Below are positions 10,462 to 20,998 of a DNA stretch of 35,000 nucleotides, in pieces. The DNA is taken from positions 55,001 to 90,000 of the forward strand of contig ADNK01001949.1 in the NCBI GenBank assembly GCA_000320545.1, given 5' to 3'. The notes under the pieces were generated by a model. It was not told the DNA's origin. It searched no databases and saw nothing but the letters and a program-made list of their open reading frames with translations. The position numbers and the translations under genes were made by a program. The stretch's first letter is position 1; each line of letters opens with the position of its first letter. The DNA is from Bigelowiella natans CCMP2755. Its lineage: Eukaryota > Cercozoa > Chlorarachniophyceae.

Positions 10462-12740
10462 TGAGCTTGTGGATTTTCGATTTGAGTGGTGTCCTCAATT
10501 CTTCAAGCCCGAAGATGATTGCGAACAAAACATCGAACTTCGAAACGAAATGGATGCACTTCGTCGAAGTCTCACCCACGACCAAAGGAAAGAGGTGTGT
10601 GATTTCAAGTCGTTCAATTCAAAGAAGAAACTGAGTCCATCCTCACGCAAGCAGTGGCAAGTGCACTCCTGTGCACGACAAAGAAAAAAAAGTTGTCAAT
10701 CGCATGGACGCAACTTTTGCAAAAACGACCCATGGTGACAAGCAAGGAGGCTCGGCTGCCTGCTGCTCTTTCACCGTGAAAACACCCCAGGATTGCGGAT
10801 GAGGATGAAACCAATGGAATTGAATTGGAGTCACCTCGATCAAAAGCACCATCCTGTCCGCATCCGCGCTTGAAAGGCCCAACTCACACAACACTTTGAC
10901 AAGTGAGTTTTGAGCAATGACAAGTGAAAACGATTTTGACCATCCGGGTTCTTCTTTCTCCCCCCTTCCTTTGAGTGTTGAACCAAAGGAAACGAAAGAA
11001 ATCCCGTGTCAAGTGACCACTCGCTCCCCCCCCTCCTGCCCACCAAAAATGCCTGCAAGGTCGTGGGGGGTGATGTTGTCCTGCACCACAAACTTTGCAC
11101 AAACGATGTTTTGAACGTTTTCAGTTGTTCATTGTCTCACTCCTGTCAAAGTGAAAAGGCACCCTCTTGTTTCGATGAACAAAACGACAAACGCCAACGT
11201 TTTGTTCTCGAAAGAGCTTGCACCTTCTGCAGTTTTTGGGCAAACTTTCGATTTGCGAACACGTTTTTTTTTTCAACACGGTTGCTGTTGAAACAGTTGC
11301 ACTTGAAACTGTGACACCCCCCCCCCCACAACGTCACTTCTCTCTCGTCTGTGTTCTGATTGAACAAGAGAGAAAAAGGGAAGCGTGGTGGGGTTTGAAG
11401 AGGTTCGTGTGCAGCCAATGCCAGCCACAAGATTTCGATCCTGATGAGTTGCGTCGTGCACAAAGCAGTTTTTCATCACGACGACAATGCATGCGCGTGC
11501 ATGCGTGCGTGTTGTGTCGTGGTTTTTGCCTGCTCTGCACTCACGAGCAACACTGGGACAGTTCCACTCAGTGACCAAGGTCACCTTCTGACTGTCACCA
11601 CGAGAGCGCATCACTGAGTGCTGCTGTGCGTCGTGCTCCGCGTGCACACCACACTTCGCAACTTGTTGTCAACAAACTGAGAGGAAGGGCAGCGTGTTGG
11701 AGTGCTTGGCACTCAATGTCCGAAGTGTGGATCTGCGACACGCAGTCAGCGAGCGTTCGCCGAAGTGCGACAAGCGGTTGCTGCAGAAGCAGCGACAAGC
11801 AGGAGCACAGGGCAAGCTGACAGTGCGACACGGCAGCGCAACGTCGTGCAACGTGTCGTGTTGCGGCACGCGACTGCTGAGTTCACTTCCTCTGGCAGCA
11901 CGTGCAAAACTGTGCTGCACGCGCGTGCAGCTGCGTTCTCCTTGGACACAGAGTTGAGACCGCCCACCAGCCGTCTTGCACCTGCCTCCTTTGCTGTCCG
12001 CCGCCCAGCTGGCCGCCGCCGCATCGCCCTCTTTGCTGCACACGTTTCCAACAACACGGCTCAAAAAAGTTTTTTTTTTTGGCACGAACGCGTCGCAAAA
12101 CCTGCACCCAACTGCGCGCACTCTTGCCACGACTTGGTCTTGCGACAAGCCTTTGACAGCTCCTCACTTGCTGCAAACTGCGGCGACTTTGGCCTGTTTT
12201 TGCGCCCAACCTTGGACTGAGTGGAAACGTGGCGATTGTGTTCCCGTGGTGACCAATTGAGACAACTGTGCAAGCCACTCGTGCGACCTTGGAGGCGTTT
12301 CCGACGTCGCTTTGGCGTTGCGACTGGTCAACGCGGTCAAAGAGGTTGAAAATCGCGCCTCCTTGGACACTTGTGACTGCAACTTTTGTGCCTGACCGTT
12401 TTGGCAGTCCGAGCGCGTGCGAAGGTGGTCCACGTCTCACCTTGCTCCCCTTCCCACTGAGGAACGAAGCTTGTCCCACCACCAAGCGCCACCTGAGAGG
12501 CCTGTTGTCGATTGCAACAGGCTCAGAACACTCGAATCCAACCTCCTCTCGTCCAGTCGTGTCAGAACAGGACTTCGGCTCCCCTCCTCTCACTCATCTT
12601 CCTGAGGACACGGAGACTTCCGAGTCTGAGGTCGATCACACCACTCCACCGAGGCGTTTGAGCTCGAGGGAGCCAGCTGAGGACACGGGCACGCCACTGG
12701 GAGCAGGTGAGAAGGTCCTTTTGACCAACTGGCCAAAGTG
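10462..12740. other. unassigned open frames in the TpA-void tract
   Basis: Open frames occur on both strands, but without TAA and TAG they mean little. The most protein-like are on the plus strand: about 10440-10738 (charged, with NEMDALRRSLTHDQRKEV), 11702-12220 (starts MLGTQCPKCGSATRSQ, an isolated CPKCG knuckle), and the end of 12268-12741 (Pro/Ser/Glu-rich). No family is recognised for any of them. They may be decayed pieces of a larger element. Confidence 0.3.
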
Positions 12741-12782
12741 ACAGTGAGAGCGTGTTCTTTGTGACTCGACTGAGGTGGCCTG

Positions 12783-13328
12783 TTGTGGCGTGTGTTGACG
12801 GTTGTTGTCGTTGCTGTCGCAGTTTTGTGGTGTCGTGGAGGTGAGTTTTTCGTGCTGTGTGTGACGTGTGAGTTTGTGAGTGGTCAAGAGTGCTGGAGTG
12901 AGACACAACCCACCCAGGAGGAGACGAACGCTCTCAAAAAACAGGCACAGGAAAGCAACGCTGTCACCAGCAAACCTGTGAACCTCCAACAAGAGGTTGA
13001 CAAACTCGAGCAGGAGCTCGCAAGGAAAAAGGAAGAACACGAGGAACACGTCGCGGAACGAGACACCAAGCACAAGGACAAAACGACAAGGTGCCACGTG
13101 CTGGTCCAGTGGTGCCGGCCGTTGGTGGTCCTGAACTTGCTGTGCACTCCAGCGCTCACAGGAGCCACAGGCCAGCAGGGTGACCCTGTGGACGGCAACG
13201 AGCTCGCGGAGAAGGACTTTGAGGATCGCACGAAAACGCTGCGCTGCGAGTTGAAGGGCCCGATCACACACCAAGGCCCACAACTTCCACAGGCAGGCCC
13301 TGAAGTTCGACCGCACTCTCGACCCTGA
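12783..13328 (+). pseudogene. coiled-coil protein fragment, copy 1
   Basis: An open frame of 181 codons. Its middle (about 12905-13060) encodes a clear heptad-type coiled coil: EETNALKKQAQE, then LQQEVDKLEQELARKKEEH. A second, diverged copy lies 2.9 kb downstream. The N-terminal hydrophobic stretch and the C-terminal part resemble no family. The downstream 13336-13560 stretch (VDKLKGLFEAFHDKSTLE region) may continue the same gene after a frame change. Probably a decayed gene of the repeat element; a spliced functional gene is not excluded. Confidence 0.45.
12905..13070 (+). repeat. dispersed repeat, copy A
   Basis: This segment aligns with 15785-15950 (starts CACCCAGGAGGAGAC in both). Most differences in the last 70 bases are G/A changes, several of them CG in this copy against CA in the other. 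Confidence 0.75.
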
Positions 13329-13815
13329 CTGGGAGGAGTCAGCCTGCACGCAGTTCAAAACACCGAGCTCCTCCGCACTCCAATCGCCTCGAACGAAAGC
13401 GCACGTTGACAAGCTCAAGGGCCTCTTCGAAGCGTTTCACGACAAGAGCACCTTGGAGTCCGTGGAAGGCGAAGTGGACATCGAGGGAGCGGTTGCGTCT
13501 GAGAAAGACGTGCGATGGGTGCAAACGGGGCTCGAACTGAGGGAGAACCAGAGGAGGCCCTGGCTGTTCACGTCAAAAGTGAAAAAAGGGGGCGTTCCAA
13601 AGGAGGGCAACGACAGTGACACCGTGCACACTGGAGGGAGTGGGAGGTCGATGAGGCCATCGCCCGGGGCCAAAAGCAGTTGCGAGAGCAGCAGCAGCAG
13701 TGAACTGCACTCGGTTGGCAACGTTCGGTTGTTTCGAAGAGTCCAAGTGCTCGTTGCGTCCAAGGACGTGCGAGGCTTGCCAGCTCAGCTTGCTGGCTTG
13801 TTCGCTGCGATGCAC

Positions 13816-14090
13816 TGTTGTGACTGCAGCCCTCTCTCGCCTCCGTGATGAGTCGTCCGGTGCAGTTCCTTGGCACTTCCTGGCTTTCTTTGTGACTGCA
13901 GCTCCCTCTCGCCTCCACAACGAGTCATCCGGTGCAGTTCGTTGATGCTTCCTGGCTCTCGTTGCAACTGCAGCTCCCTCTCGTCTCCGTGACAAGTTGT
14001 CCGGTGTGGTTCCTTGATTCCTGGCTTTCATTGCAACTGCAGCTCCCTCTCGCCTCCACAACGAGTCACCCGGTGTTGGAAAAATTGAGG
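13816..14090. repeat. tandem repeat, unit about 72 bp, about 4 copies
   Basis: CTGCAG-anchored units start at 13824, 13896, 13968 and 14037 (spacing 72, 72 and 69). Each carries CTCTCGCCTCC-like and GAGTCATCCGGTG-like segments. On the minus strand the units stay in one frame (within 14094-13573) and encode a 23-24 residue repeat around RREGAAV, so this was probably once a repetitive coding region. Confidence 0.8.
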
Positions 14091-14094
14091 TCAA

Positions 14095-15620
14095 GAGGAG
14101 AAATCGCAGAGTTCATTGCACTGGCACGACGTCACGTTCACCTGAGAGCAAAGAGGTTGTCAACGTTCGCAACTTTGTGCGCCACCACTCAGGCACTTTG
14201 GTCAAAAAGTTTCCACACCTTGGAGGCGAGGAACTTGGTTGTGCCTGTTTCAGGGTGGTGGCACTCTTGCAAGTTTCTTTCCATGCTCGCATGGAGGAAC
14301 TGCAAGGACACTTCCATCCCACTGTTTGCGAAACCGTGCCCCAGGCAAAAGTGGAGTTCGAAACCAAGGCACATCGCGCACGTTGTGCACTTCTTTTCTC
14401 TCTTGAGAGTGACACACTCCAATGAAAAACGTGAAACTGACGAGTTTTTGGACACCAACTGGAACACTGACAACAAAAAGTCGTTTCACAAGTGTCCAGG
14501 TTGCAGCGTTCATCGTCGACACGTCCCGGAGAGGGAAGAACTGGATTCGTGGTGCTCTTTGCTTCGGTTTTGCACGCCGTTGCTGCACGATCACACGATC
14601 GCCTTGAAAGTCGACGACTTTCAAGTGCTTTTCAGCTTGCACAAAAGTGTCACGCACAGCAGCTTTTGCCAACCTTGGACACAAGCAACGTGGAAGGAAC
14701 ACACACGTGAATCACGTGGTTCTCGAGGTGCACCGAAGTGCTTCCACTGATTTTTGGTCGAACTTCAGCAAAAGTCCAAATCGTGGCAATTGAGAACCTG
14801 GAGAGTCCACGTTGTCAACTTGTGGTCGCAAAGTGCTTCGTGACACCCACTCTGAAGGTGTCAAACGTGCAAGTGAACACTTCAAGGTCACGAAAACAGT
14901 GTGGAACTGCACCAAAACACTTGGCACTGCCATGGGAGAAGGACACCTTCAACCGAAACAACCAGAAATCAAAAACAACACCCCGAACAGACACCCAATT
15001 GGTTCACGGCCAGACGGGGCGCATCGAAGACCTTGTTCGTGTTGCACGGACGCACGTTGCGTGCACCTTCGTGTTCCCCGATCGTGCCTCCACGGTGCCT
15101 TTCGGTGCAACGTGGGTCCTTTTTTTCCTGCCATCATCGCGCCCAATCGTCGCTCGAATCACTCACCTCGAACCCAGAGTTGGAGGTGTCGTTTGGTTTG
15201 TGTTCAGAGGTGCAGCCGAAGCTTTGTCCTGGTGGAGCCAAGTGGTTGGTTTTCCAGTCGAAGTGCGATTCGAACGAGGTTCAGAGGTCGCCACACCGTC
15301 CACGCCAAAGGAGGGCACCTGCGCTCTCTTGGACTCCAAAACTTGGCAACGCAGAGAACGCACGTTGCACGTGCAAGGTGCACAACCACAACTTGGGCAC
15401 GGAAGGCGATTTGAGTTGGGAACAACTGCTGCTTGGACAAGCAAAAACAAACACGTTTGGCAAAGTTGTCAGAGGTGTCAAAAAAGACCACAAACGGGTT
15501 GGTGTCACAGGAGGAGTGTGCAGGTGGAGGTTTGAAGGACTGGCACTTCCTGGTGAAAAAAAAGAGGAGCAAGACGAAACAGGTGCTCTGCGTGCTGAAG
15601 CACAAAACGGTGCTCCAGTT
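14095..15620. other. unassigned open frames in the TpA-void tract
   Basis: Long open frames overlap here on both strands (plus 14177-14425, 14812-15414 and 14901-15632; minus 14702-14250). Some have convincing protein texture, for example plus 14177-14425 with EELGCACFRVVALLQVSF, but none matches a family I know. Their overlap shows that most must be spurious. Confidence 0.25.
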
Positions 15621-16027
15621 TGGCAGTGCTGAAGACCCAGGTTGAAAAGTGGGAGGTGGTTGAACCACTCAAACAACAGCACAGCGCACTCGTTTTCGCA
15701 CGCACTCAGCAGTCGCACACAGCAGCTCAAAAGGAGGAATTGCAAGTGCTCCAAGAGAGGAACGATGCTGCCAAGAGTGAGGTGCAACTCACCCAGGAGG
15801 AGACAAGTGCTCTCAAGAAGCAGGCACAGGGGAGGTGCGCCACCAGCAGGCCTGTGAGTCTTCGACAAGAAGTTGACAAACTCAAGCGCAAGAGTTCGCA
15901 AGGAAAAAGGAAGAACACAAGGAACACATCGCGGAAGGTTGGGTTCGTGTTTTCACCGGGTCACGCAAAAAGTGCGAGGGCCTCACTGCCACGTCGAGCC
16001 CCAAACCAATTGCAGTGGAAGCAGTGA
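15620..16027 (+). pseudogene. coiled-coil protein fragment, copy 2 (frameshifted)
   Basis: The frame encodes a coiled coil (TAAQKEELQVLQERNDAAKS, then EETSALKKQAQ). It matches copy 1 until about 15888, where an indel shifts the frame, so the ARKKEEH-type continuation is read in another phase. Copy 1 reads KLEQELARKKEEH at this point. The break supports decay of this copy. Confidence 0.5.
15785..15950 (+). repeat. dispersed repeat, copy B
   Basis: The partner of 12905-13070. Compared with copy A it has CA or TG at several positions where A has CG, and an indel near 15888. Confidence 0.75.
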
Positions 16028-17378
16028 AAGGGAAACCTTCCTCGGTTGACAGCTGGGCAGGCACGGAGGTGCAACGAAGAACCTCTGCAAGGCGTTTCGC
16101 GTGAGGACAGGTCCACCACCATCGTTGCCCACGCCAGCGTGGTGGCCAAGGCGCCCGCGCTGGCGCGGCTCTTTGGCTCTTGGCGACACAAGCCTGAGTT
16201 TGCGCGGCTGGCACGGCGAAGGAAGAGGAGTGCCAGGCGAGCCCAGCTGGCCAGCTGACAGGGCTGCTCACTCTGCTGGTCTGGCACTGGTGGGACGGCA
16301 AGGCACCTCAGCTCCAAGTTCCAACAGGTTTGAGAAGTTGCAATGTTCGTTGCCACGTTGCAAGCTTGCAAACTGAGAGCAGCCCATTGCAAGTTCTCAA
16401 CACTGACTGAGCTCGGCGAAGGAGCAGTCAGCAATCCGCGGAAACACTTTTCTCACCTCTGAACGCCCACTCTCCTCCCACTGGTTGGAGAGCTCCAACG
16501 CGGAGAGAGAACGATGCACTGAAATTGCTCCAGCTGAGCACGAACACCGTCTTCTGCGGAGTCAACAAGAGAGACAATGCTCTTGACTTTCACGGACCCG
16601 TGTCGAAGGCACTGGCCACAGCACCCAAGACACGGTCCTCACTTTTGTCAAACGACGACCCCACACCCAAAACTCGAAACCGTCCTCCAATCCAAGTGCA
16701 CCAGGCTGGCAGGTGAGGCAATGAAGCTTTGTCAATCACGACCTGTGAGCAATCCTTCACTGCTCACAAAAGTGTTCACCACGAGGACACACTGAGCAAG
16801 TCACCACGACCTTTTTCTGGTCAACAGTGCCAACCTTCCTGGCTTCCAGGAGGAACCCACGAGGTGGCCGAGCGGTCCAAGGCAGCGCTTGGCAAAAAGC
16901 ACGCCCTGAAACCACGGAGGCACAGTGGTGGGCCTTTTCTTGGCGGCCTCGAAAGTTTCTCAGGAGTTGAGACCGTGGACGAAGTTCAAAAGAACAAAAA
17001 GGCTTGGGAAAGCCCCCTCCCTGTGAGGCAGCTTGGACGTTGTTCTCGACAGTTTCGGAGTTCCTGCTCGAGCTTGGTGCAACCCACGTGCGCACATCGA
17101 GCGGAACCATGGAAGACGCCAGTTGTGTGCAGGTTCACTCAATTCGATGAATCGAATGCCAACAACGTTGAAGATTGCCCGAGCTCGTGGCTGTGCGAGG
17201 GAGGCAAGGCCCCACCTTCACGGACAGTGCCTCTTTTGGAAACAGATTTTTCCGCGTGTCACTCTTGCGACAAGCACTTGACACAGACGCATGGCTGCAA
17301 ATCATTGGAAATCCATTGGCGGCAGCGAGAATTCCAATCCCGGATTTTTGAACGAAATTGTCGAACTGATGAGCAAAA
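16028..17378. other. no recognised gene; end of the TpA-void tract
   Basis: Only TGA-terminated open frames are seen here, the longest on the plus strand at 16729-17415 (228 codons, hydrophilic, several Cys and His). I recognise no family. A TGGCCGAGCGG string at 16865-16875 resembles a tRNA A box but has no partner. Confidence 0.4.
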
Positions 17379-17511
17379 TATTCGCTGTTTTTTTGATGCG
17401 ACAATGAAAAAATGATGGGCTTTGCTCCAAAATTGCAAGCCTGTCCCACGATGGAGGTCGGGCGTGTTCACAGCTCTCACGTGCTTCTGAACACGATGTG
17501 ATGTTTTTTTG

Positions 17512-18541
17512 ATGAAGGGAAAGGTCGCAATTGGAGACGAGGACATCAGGCTTGAACAGGCTTACGCTGCTAGGAAAGTCATTGGTCTGATTCGAAACTT
17601 GATGCACTGCTGGATGAAATACTGCATTTCTGTCAGATGCTGGAATGGATGAATGCATGCAAATCATTGAAAACCTGAAATGTTGCTTTTCAGAAATCCT
17701 TCAGGCACGACTATCAGAGGACCATCTTGAATTGGGAAAGGTTTCAACTAAATGTGAACATCGAACATTCCACGGACTCAGCTTTTGATTGTGATTTTTT
17801 GTGAACATGTGGCAGGACAAAAGACTGATTGAACAATTTGGAAAGGCTTTGAAAAACAAGGTATTCTTTCGCAATTTATGTCCATCTTCCCAATTTTCAC
17901 CATCGTGAAACAATTGTCTAGGACATCGATACGTTTGAGAACCCACCTATCATTCGGTTCTCAGCAGCAGTTGTGAAGGTTTTCGTCCATTTCAATTTGT
18001 CAACGAAAGAGATCATGCAACAAAAACTGTTGATAGATCAATCGACTTAGGTCTCACCAAAATCGGGTGCTTCTACTTACAGATAGGTGTCAAAATATAT
18101 TATTTTCGCAAATGGTCGAAGAATCATGCTGCATCTGTGCACAGGGCAGTTTACAATCTGGTTCCAAGGACCCTTCAAGTCAAACGAAGAATAAATCTAC
18201 AGGCGGTGATAAAACTGTCTACACTAATAAATTTACTTTGAAAATATATAAATTTTTGGGGAAATATCAGATATCAAGCATTACCGTATCACTTCCACCT
18301 GCACAGCATTTCATTATTCATGTGAAGGTCACACCACAAACATTATCGTCAAAACCTGATCTAATGTGCATTCATCGAAAAGGACGAATATGACTATTTG
18401 TACAAGTCGGATAAGAGGTTCATTTGTGATTGCATTATCAATTTAATAGAAATTCGGACTAAGCCACATGCATTATTTCGTTGGATCGCAATTTTTATTA
18501 GAGTTAATTTTTTCGAGAAGCTTGCGGAAGCGTATGGGTAA
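17512..18541 (+). CDS. TH1 (myosin-I tail)-like small protein
   Basis: Well-supported exons are 17816-17860, 17922-17978, 18083-18205, 18271-18327 and 18383-18541, all in phase and ending at TAA. An exon ending at 17740 precedes them. The 5' part (ATG at 17512, then frames up to 17740) is not resolved and may include a frame break. The order of segments RFSAAVVKIGVKIYYFRK, AVYNLVPRTLQVKRRINL, ISSITVSLPPAQHFIIHV and DEYDYLYKSDKRFICDCIIN resembles the TH1 domain: a lysine-rich strand, 'KRRI-L--I-SI-VS', then a hydrophobic 'FxIHV' strand and 'DYLxxS'. TH1 domains bind acidic phospholipids at the tail of class I myosins. No motor domain is visible, so this is either a stand-alone TH1 protein or the tail of a gene broken at the edge of the TpA-void tract. 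Confidence 0.5.
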
Positions 18542-18842
18542 TCATAAAGTTGTCCTCATTACTGAGTGTTTCTTCTTAAGCGACTATTTGTCATCGTAGA
18601 AATGTTACGGGAGGATTGGAGCTTGACATGCAGATTTCGGAGGTTACACTCCGAGCTATAACTACAATTAACACTTCACTCTATGAGTTACGGCAACTAT
18701 TGTTTAGTTACAAGACTTATCAGCAAAGGCAAAGACGAAGTCTTTAGCAGCTCGGCAGTTAGAAGTGGTGAGAAAAAGTTAAAACACCCCTTTCTCCAAT
18801 AACTATCCGTTATCTATCTAGATTCGAAAAAGAGGGGAATCG

Positions 18843-19730
18843 ATGCAACTTTGGGGGGTAAATTCTTTTAGAATTCTGTGTGGTTTAAATCTCATCTGCA
18901 AAATAAAACAATTTAAGATTCGAAAGGCTCGCAAAATGGTTCGGGGTGAGTGGGTCTTATTCTTTCACTTTCCTAATTTGAACAGCATTATGTTCTATAA
19001 TATCAAGGGAAAAAGAAACATGTGACGACGGACACCGGTGTCGAGTTGGATCTCACATACATAACAGATCGGTATTGGGTGCCATTAGTAACAAGTTGGT
19101 CAACTTTAATATAAAATTAGCTTCGCAATTCATAAAGAATCATAGCCATGGGGTTTCCAAGTGAAAATCTGGAAGGTTTGTATCGGGACCCTTATGGAGA
19201 GGTCATTACAATATTTATTTGTTTTTAAAGCATTAGGTTTTCCGAATAGTTCAGATTTTATTTTGTAGTCGGTAAATATAGAGATCCGATCATTTATATT
19301 CGCATTGCTATTGTAAATGCATGAATGAGATACACACTGTATCTGAAATATGAATCAGAACATAGCCACTTTGAAGCACATGTTGCTAGGGCTGGAAAAA
19401 ATGATTTTGAATAGGTTTATAGGCATTTGGAGACTAAGCACAAGAGCTGTTATAAAGTGAAAATAATCCTATTCATATGTGAAACTTTTTAGTGTACTTT
19501 AAATACACCTCATCAATTTAAAGGTTTATAACTTATGCTCCGAGAGGGGATATCCAGCTTCAAAGTATATAGCGTTGAGTTCTTCCTTGAAAGAATTGAT
19601 GTTCGCAGAGATATAATTTCAATTACTGCTCAGATTCAATAATCGAGTGGGCTGTTACCCTTTTCACGATCATAGTAATAATATATTGCTATTGATCTGT
19701 TTACTAAAAATCAAACCCCTCGCACACACA

Positions 19731-19764
<34 letters not shown>

Positions 19765-20998
19765 TCCGCCCCCATTTCGTTTACTTCTCGACATTTGCGA
19801 AGATATTCAAAGGTAGAATGTCATATTTTGAATGTAGTCAGAGTTTGCGTGAAAAGCTTACAGAATTTGGCCATTGGATATTGTCAACATTCACCTACAT
19901 ATAGGTATCTCTCTGAAAACAAAGATAACGCGGTAGCTATTCACTGTAAGGCAGGGAAGGGTCGAACAGGAACCGTTATATCCGCCTTCCTTATTTTTGC
20001 AGGCGCTACAGATTCAGGTATTTACGAAAAGAACCAATGAATCATAGAAACACTTTTACGACATTTATTCTTTATTGTGTAGCCGAGAGAGCATTGGAGT
20101 TCTTTGGCGAGATGAGGACCAAGAATTCACAAGGAGTTCGTTTCTATATCTTTGCTTAGATGTACATTAGAAAAACTGTATCTAATTTTTTTAGGTGACG
20201 ATTCCCTCGCAAAAGCGATTCGTTAAATATTTCGAGATTTTCTTGAGAGAACGGTGGAGCGATTTTTATTGACTCCCATTCGCTTTGGACTTCATACTTA
20301 CTACATCGCCTTGTAGATATTCTTCGGCTAGACCCTTCCGTTGGGAGGGGTATGTAAACCCACAGGATAATAAAGCGCTACACTGAGAAAGTCTTACGCA
20401 TGTGTGTTCAGGCGGAAAGTATATTTGAACAGGATTCGATTTTTAGCAGTAATCAAATTTCAATTATTGGCGTTGAGAGTGCGCCAGATATTTGGTCACG
20501 TTTAGGTTCCAAAAGCATCTCGATTTGCAGTAACGGGAAAAGTCTATGTGATTAAGATTTACGACGTTGATTTGAACAAAGTTGCTTTCATACGATAAAC
20601 ACTTCAACAATATTCAACACACATCTTCTACCACATTCAGATATTCGAAGAAAGAGCTGCTCATCGTAAAGATGCTGGCGATGAATGCGTAAAACAATAA
20701 CAAGCCTTCAATTGTAAAGAAAGTTAATTCCTCTTTTGTAGGTGGCAGAAGTTGACATGACTATACAGGGTTCTTCTCTAGACACCATGTTTAAGATGTA
20801 TGCTTGCTAATCACTATTAACACCATACAGGTTCTTTCTTGGTGGTACTCAGTTATGCAGATGCTCTAACTGGTGGATATCTTAATTTTACGTGTTGATA
20901 TCATTCATGGTTGTGGTCTATAAATTAGGTGGAAGCGAGAGACTGTCCTGGGCCTGGTGATGCCAAAATGATGAAACCTAAAGATGAAACAACAGGAT
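18843..20998 (+). CDS. PTEN-like phosphoinositide phosphatase
   Basis: Exons with matching phases: 18843-18857 (ATG), 18918-18945, 19008-19071, and one from 19138. A YESEHSHFEAHVAR exon lies near 19350-19394; the SLREKLTEFGHWI exon ends near 19885; then come the active-site exon 19908-20019, the AERALEFFGEMRTKNSQG exon (from 20084) and the VTIPSQKRFVKYF exon (from 20205). The signature HCKAGKGRTG holds the P-loop Cys, both lysines and the Arg, exactly as in PTEN, which prefers PIP3. GVELDLTYIT and IIAMGFPSENLEGLYRDPYG match the PTEN N-terminus. Later exons fit the C2 region (RFAVTGKVYVIKIYDVDL near 20505-20580; VAEVDMTIQGSSLDTMFKM from 20742). The 3' end is uncertain: a stop at 20996-20998 is one option, and an exon ending before GTAAGT at about 21037 is another. 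Expected role: opposing PI3-kinase at membranes. Confidence 0.85.
19725..19762. repeat. (CA)n microsatellite in the PTEN-like gene
   Basis: CA run in an intron of the PTEN-like gene, the only long microsatellite between 17.5 and 29 kb. Confidence 0.9.

Larger units (their letters stand above)
7737..17378. other. TpA-void tract
   Basis: Reading base by base, I find TA only at 8751-8752 (GATACC), 8886-8887 (GCTAGC) and 9071-9072 (ACTAGC) in 9.6 kb, and none from 9073 to 17378. ApT, AA, TT and CpG are all common, so this is not simply GC richness. At roughly a quarter each of A and T, several hundred TAs would be expected. CA and TG look abundant. As a result TAA and TAG stops and tyrosine codons are missing and only TGA ends frames, which inflates open frames on both strands. 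The flanks contain TA at normal density and many (TA)n runs. The tract holds a transposase-like frame, duplicated coiled-coil sequence and tandem repeats, which suggests repeat or mobile-element DNA. Confidence 0.95.

Noticed and set aside
16865-16875. TGGCCGAGCGG, a match to a tRNA or SINE A box
   Set aside because: No B box (GGTTCGA-type) follows at the proper distance, and no cloverleaf can be drawn.
9137-17400. Many long overlapping open frames (100-270 codons) on both strands
   Set aside because: The lack of TpA removes TAA and TAG, so long frames are expected by chance. Only the transposase-like and coiled-coil frames have independent support.
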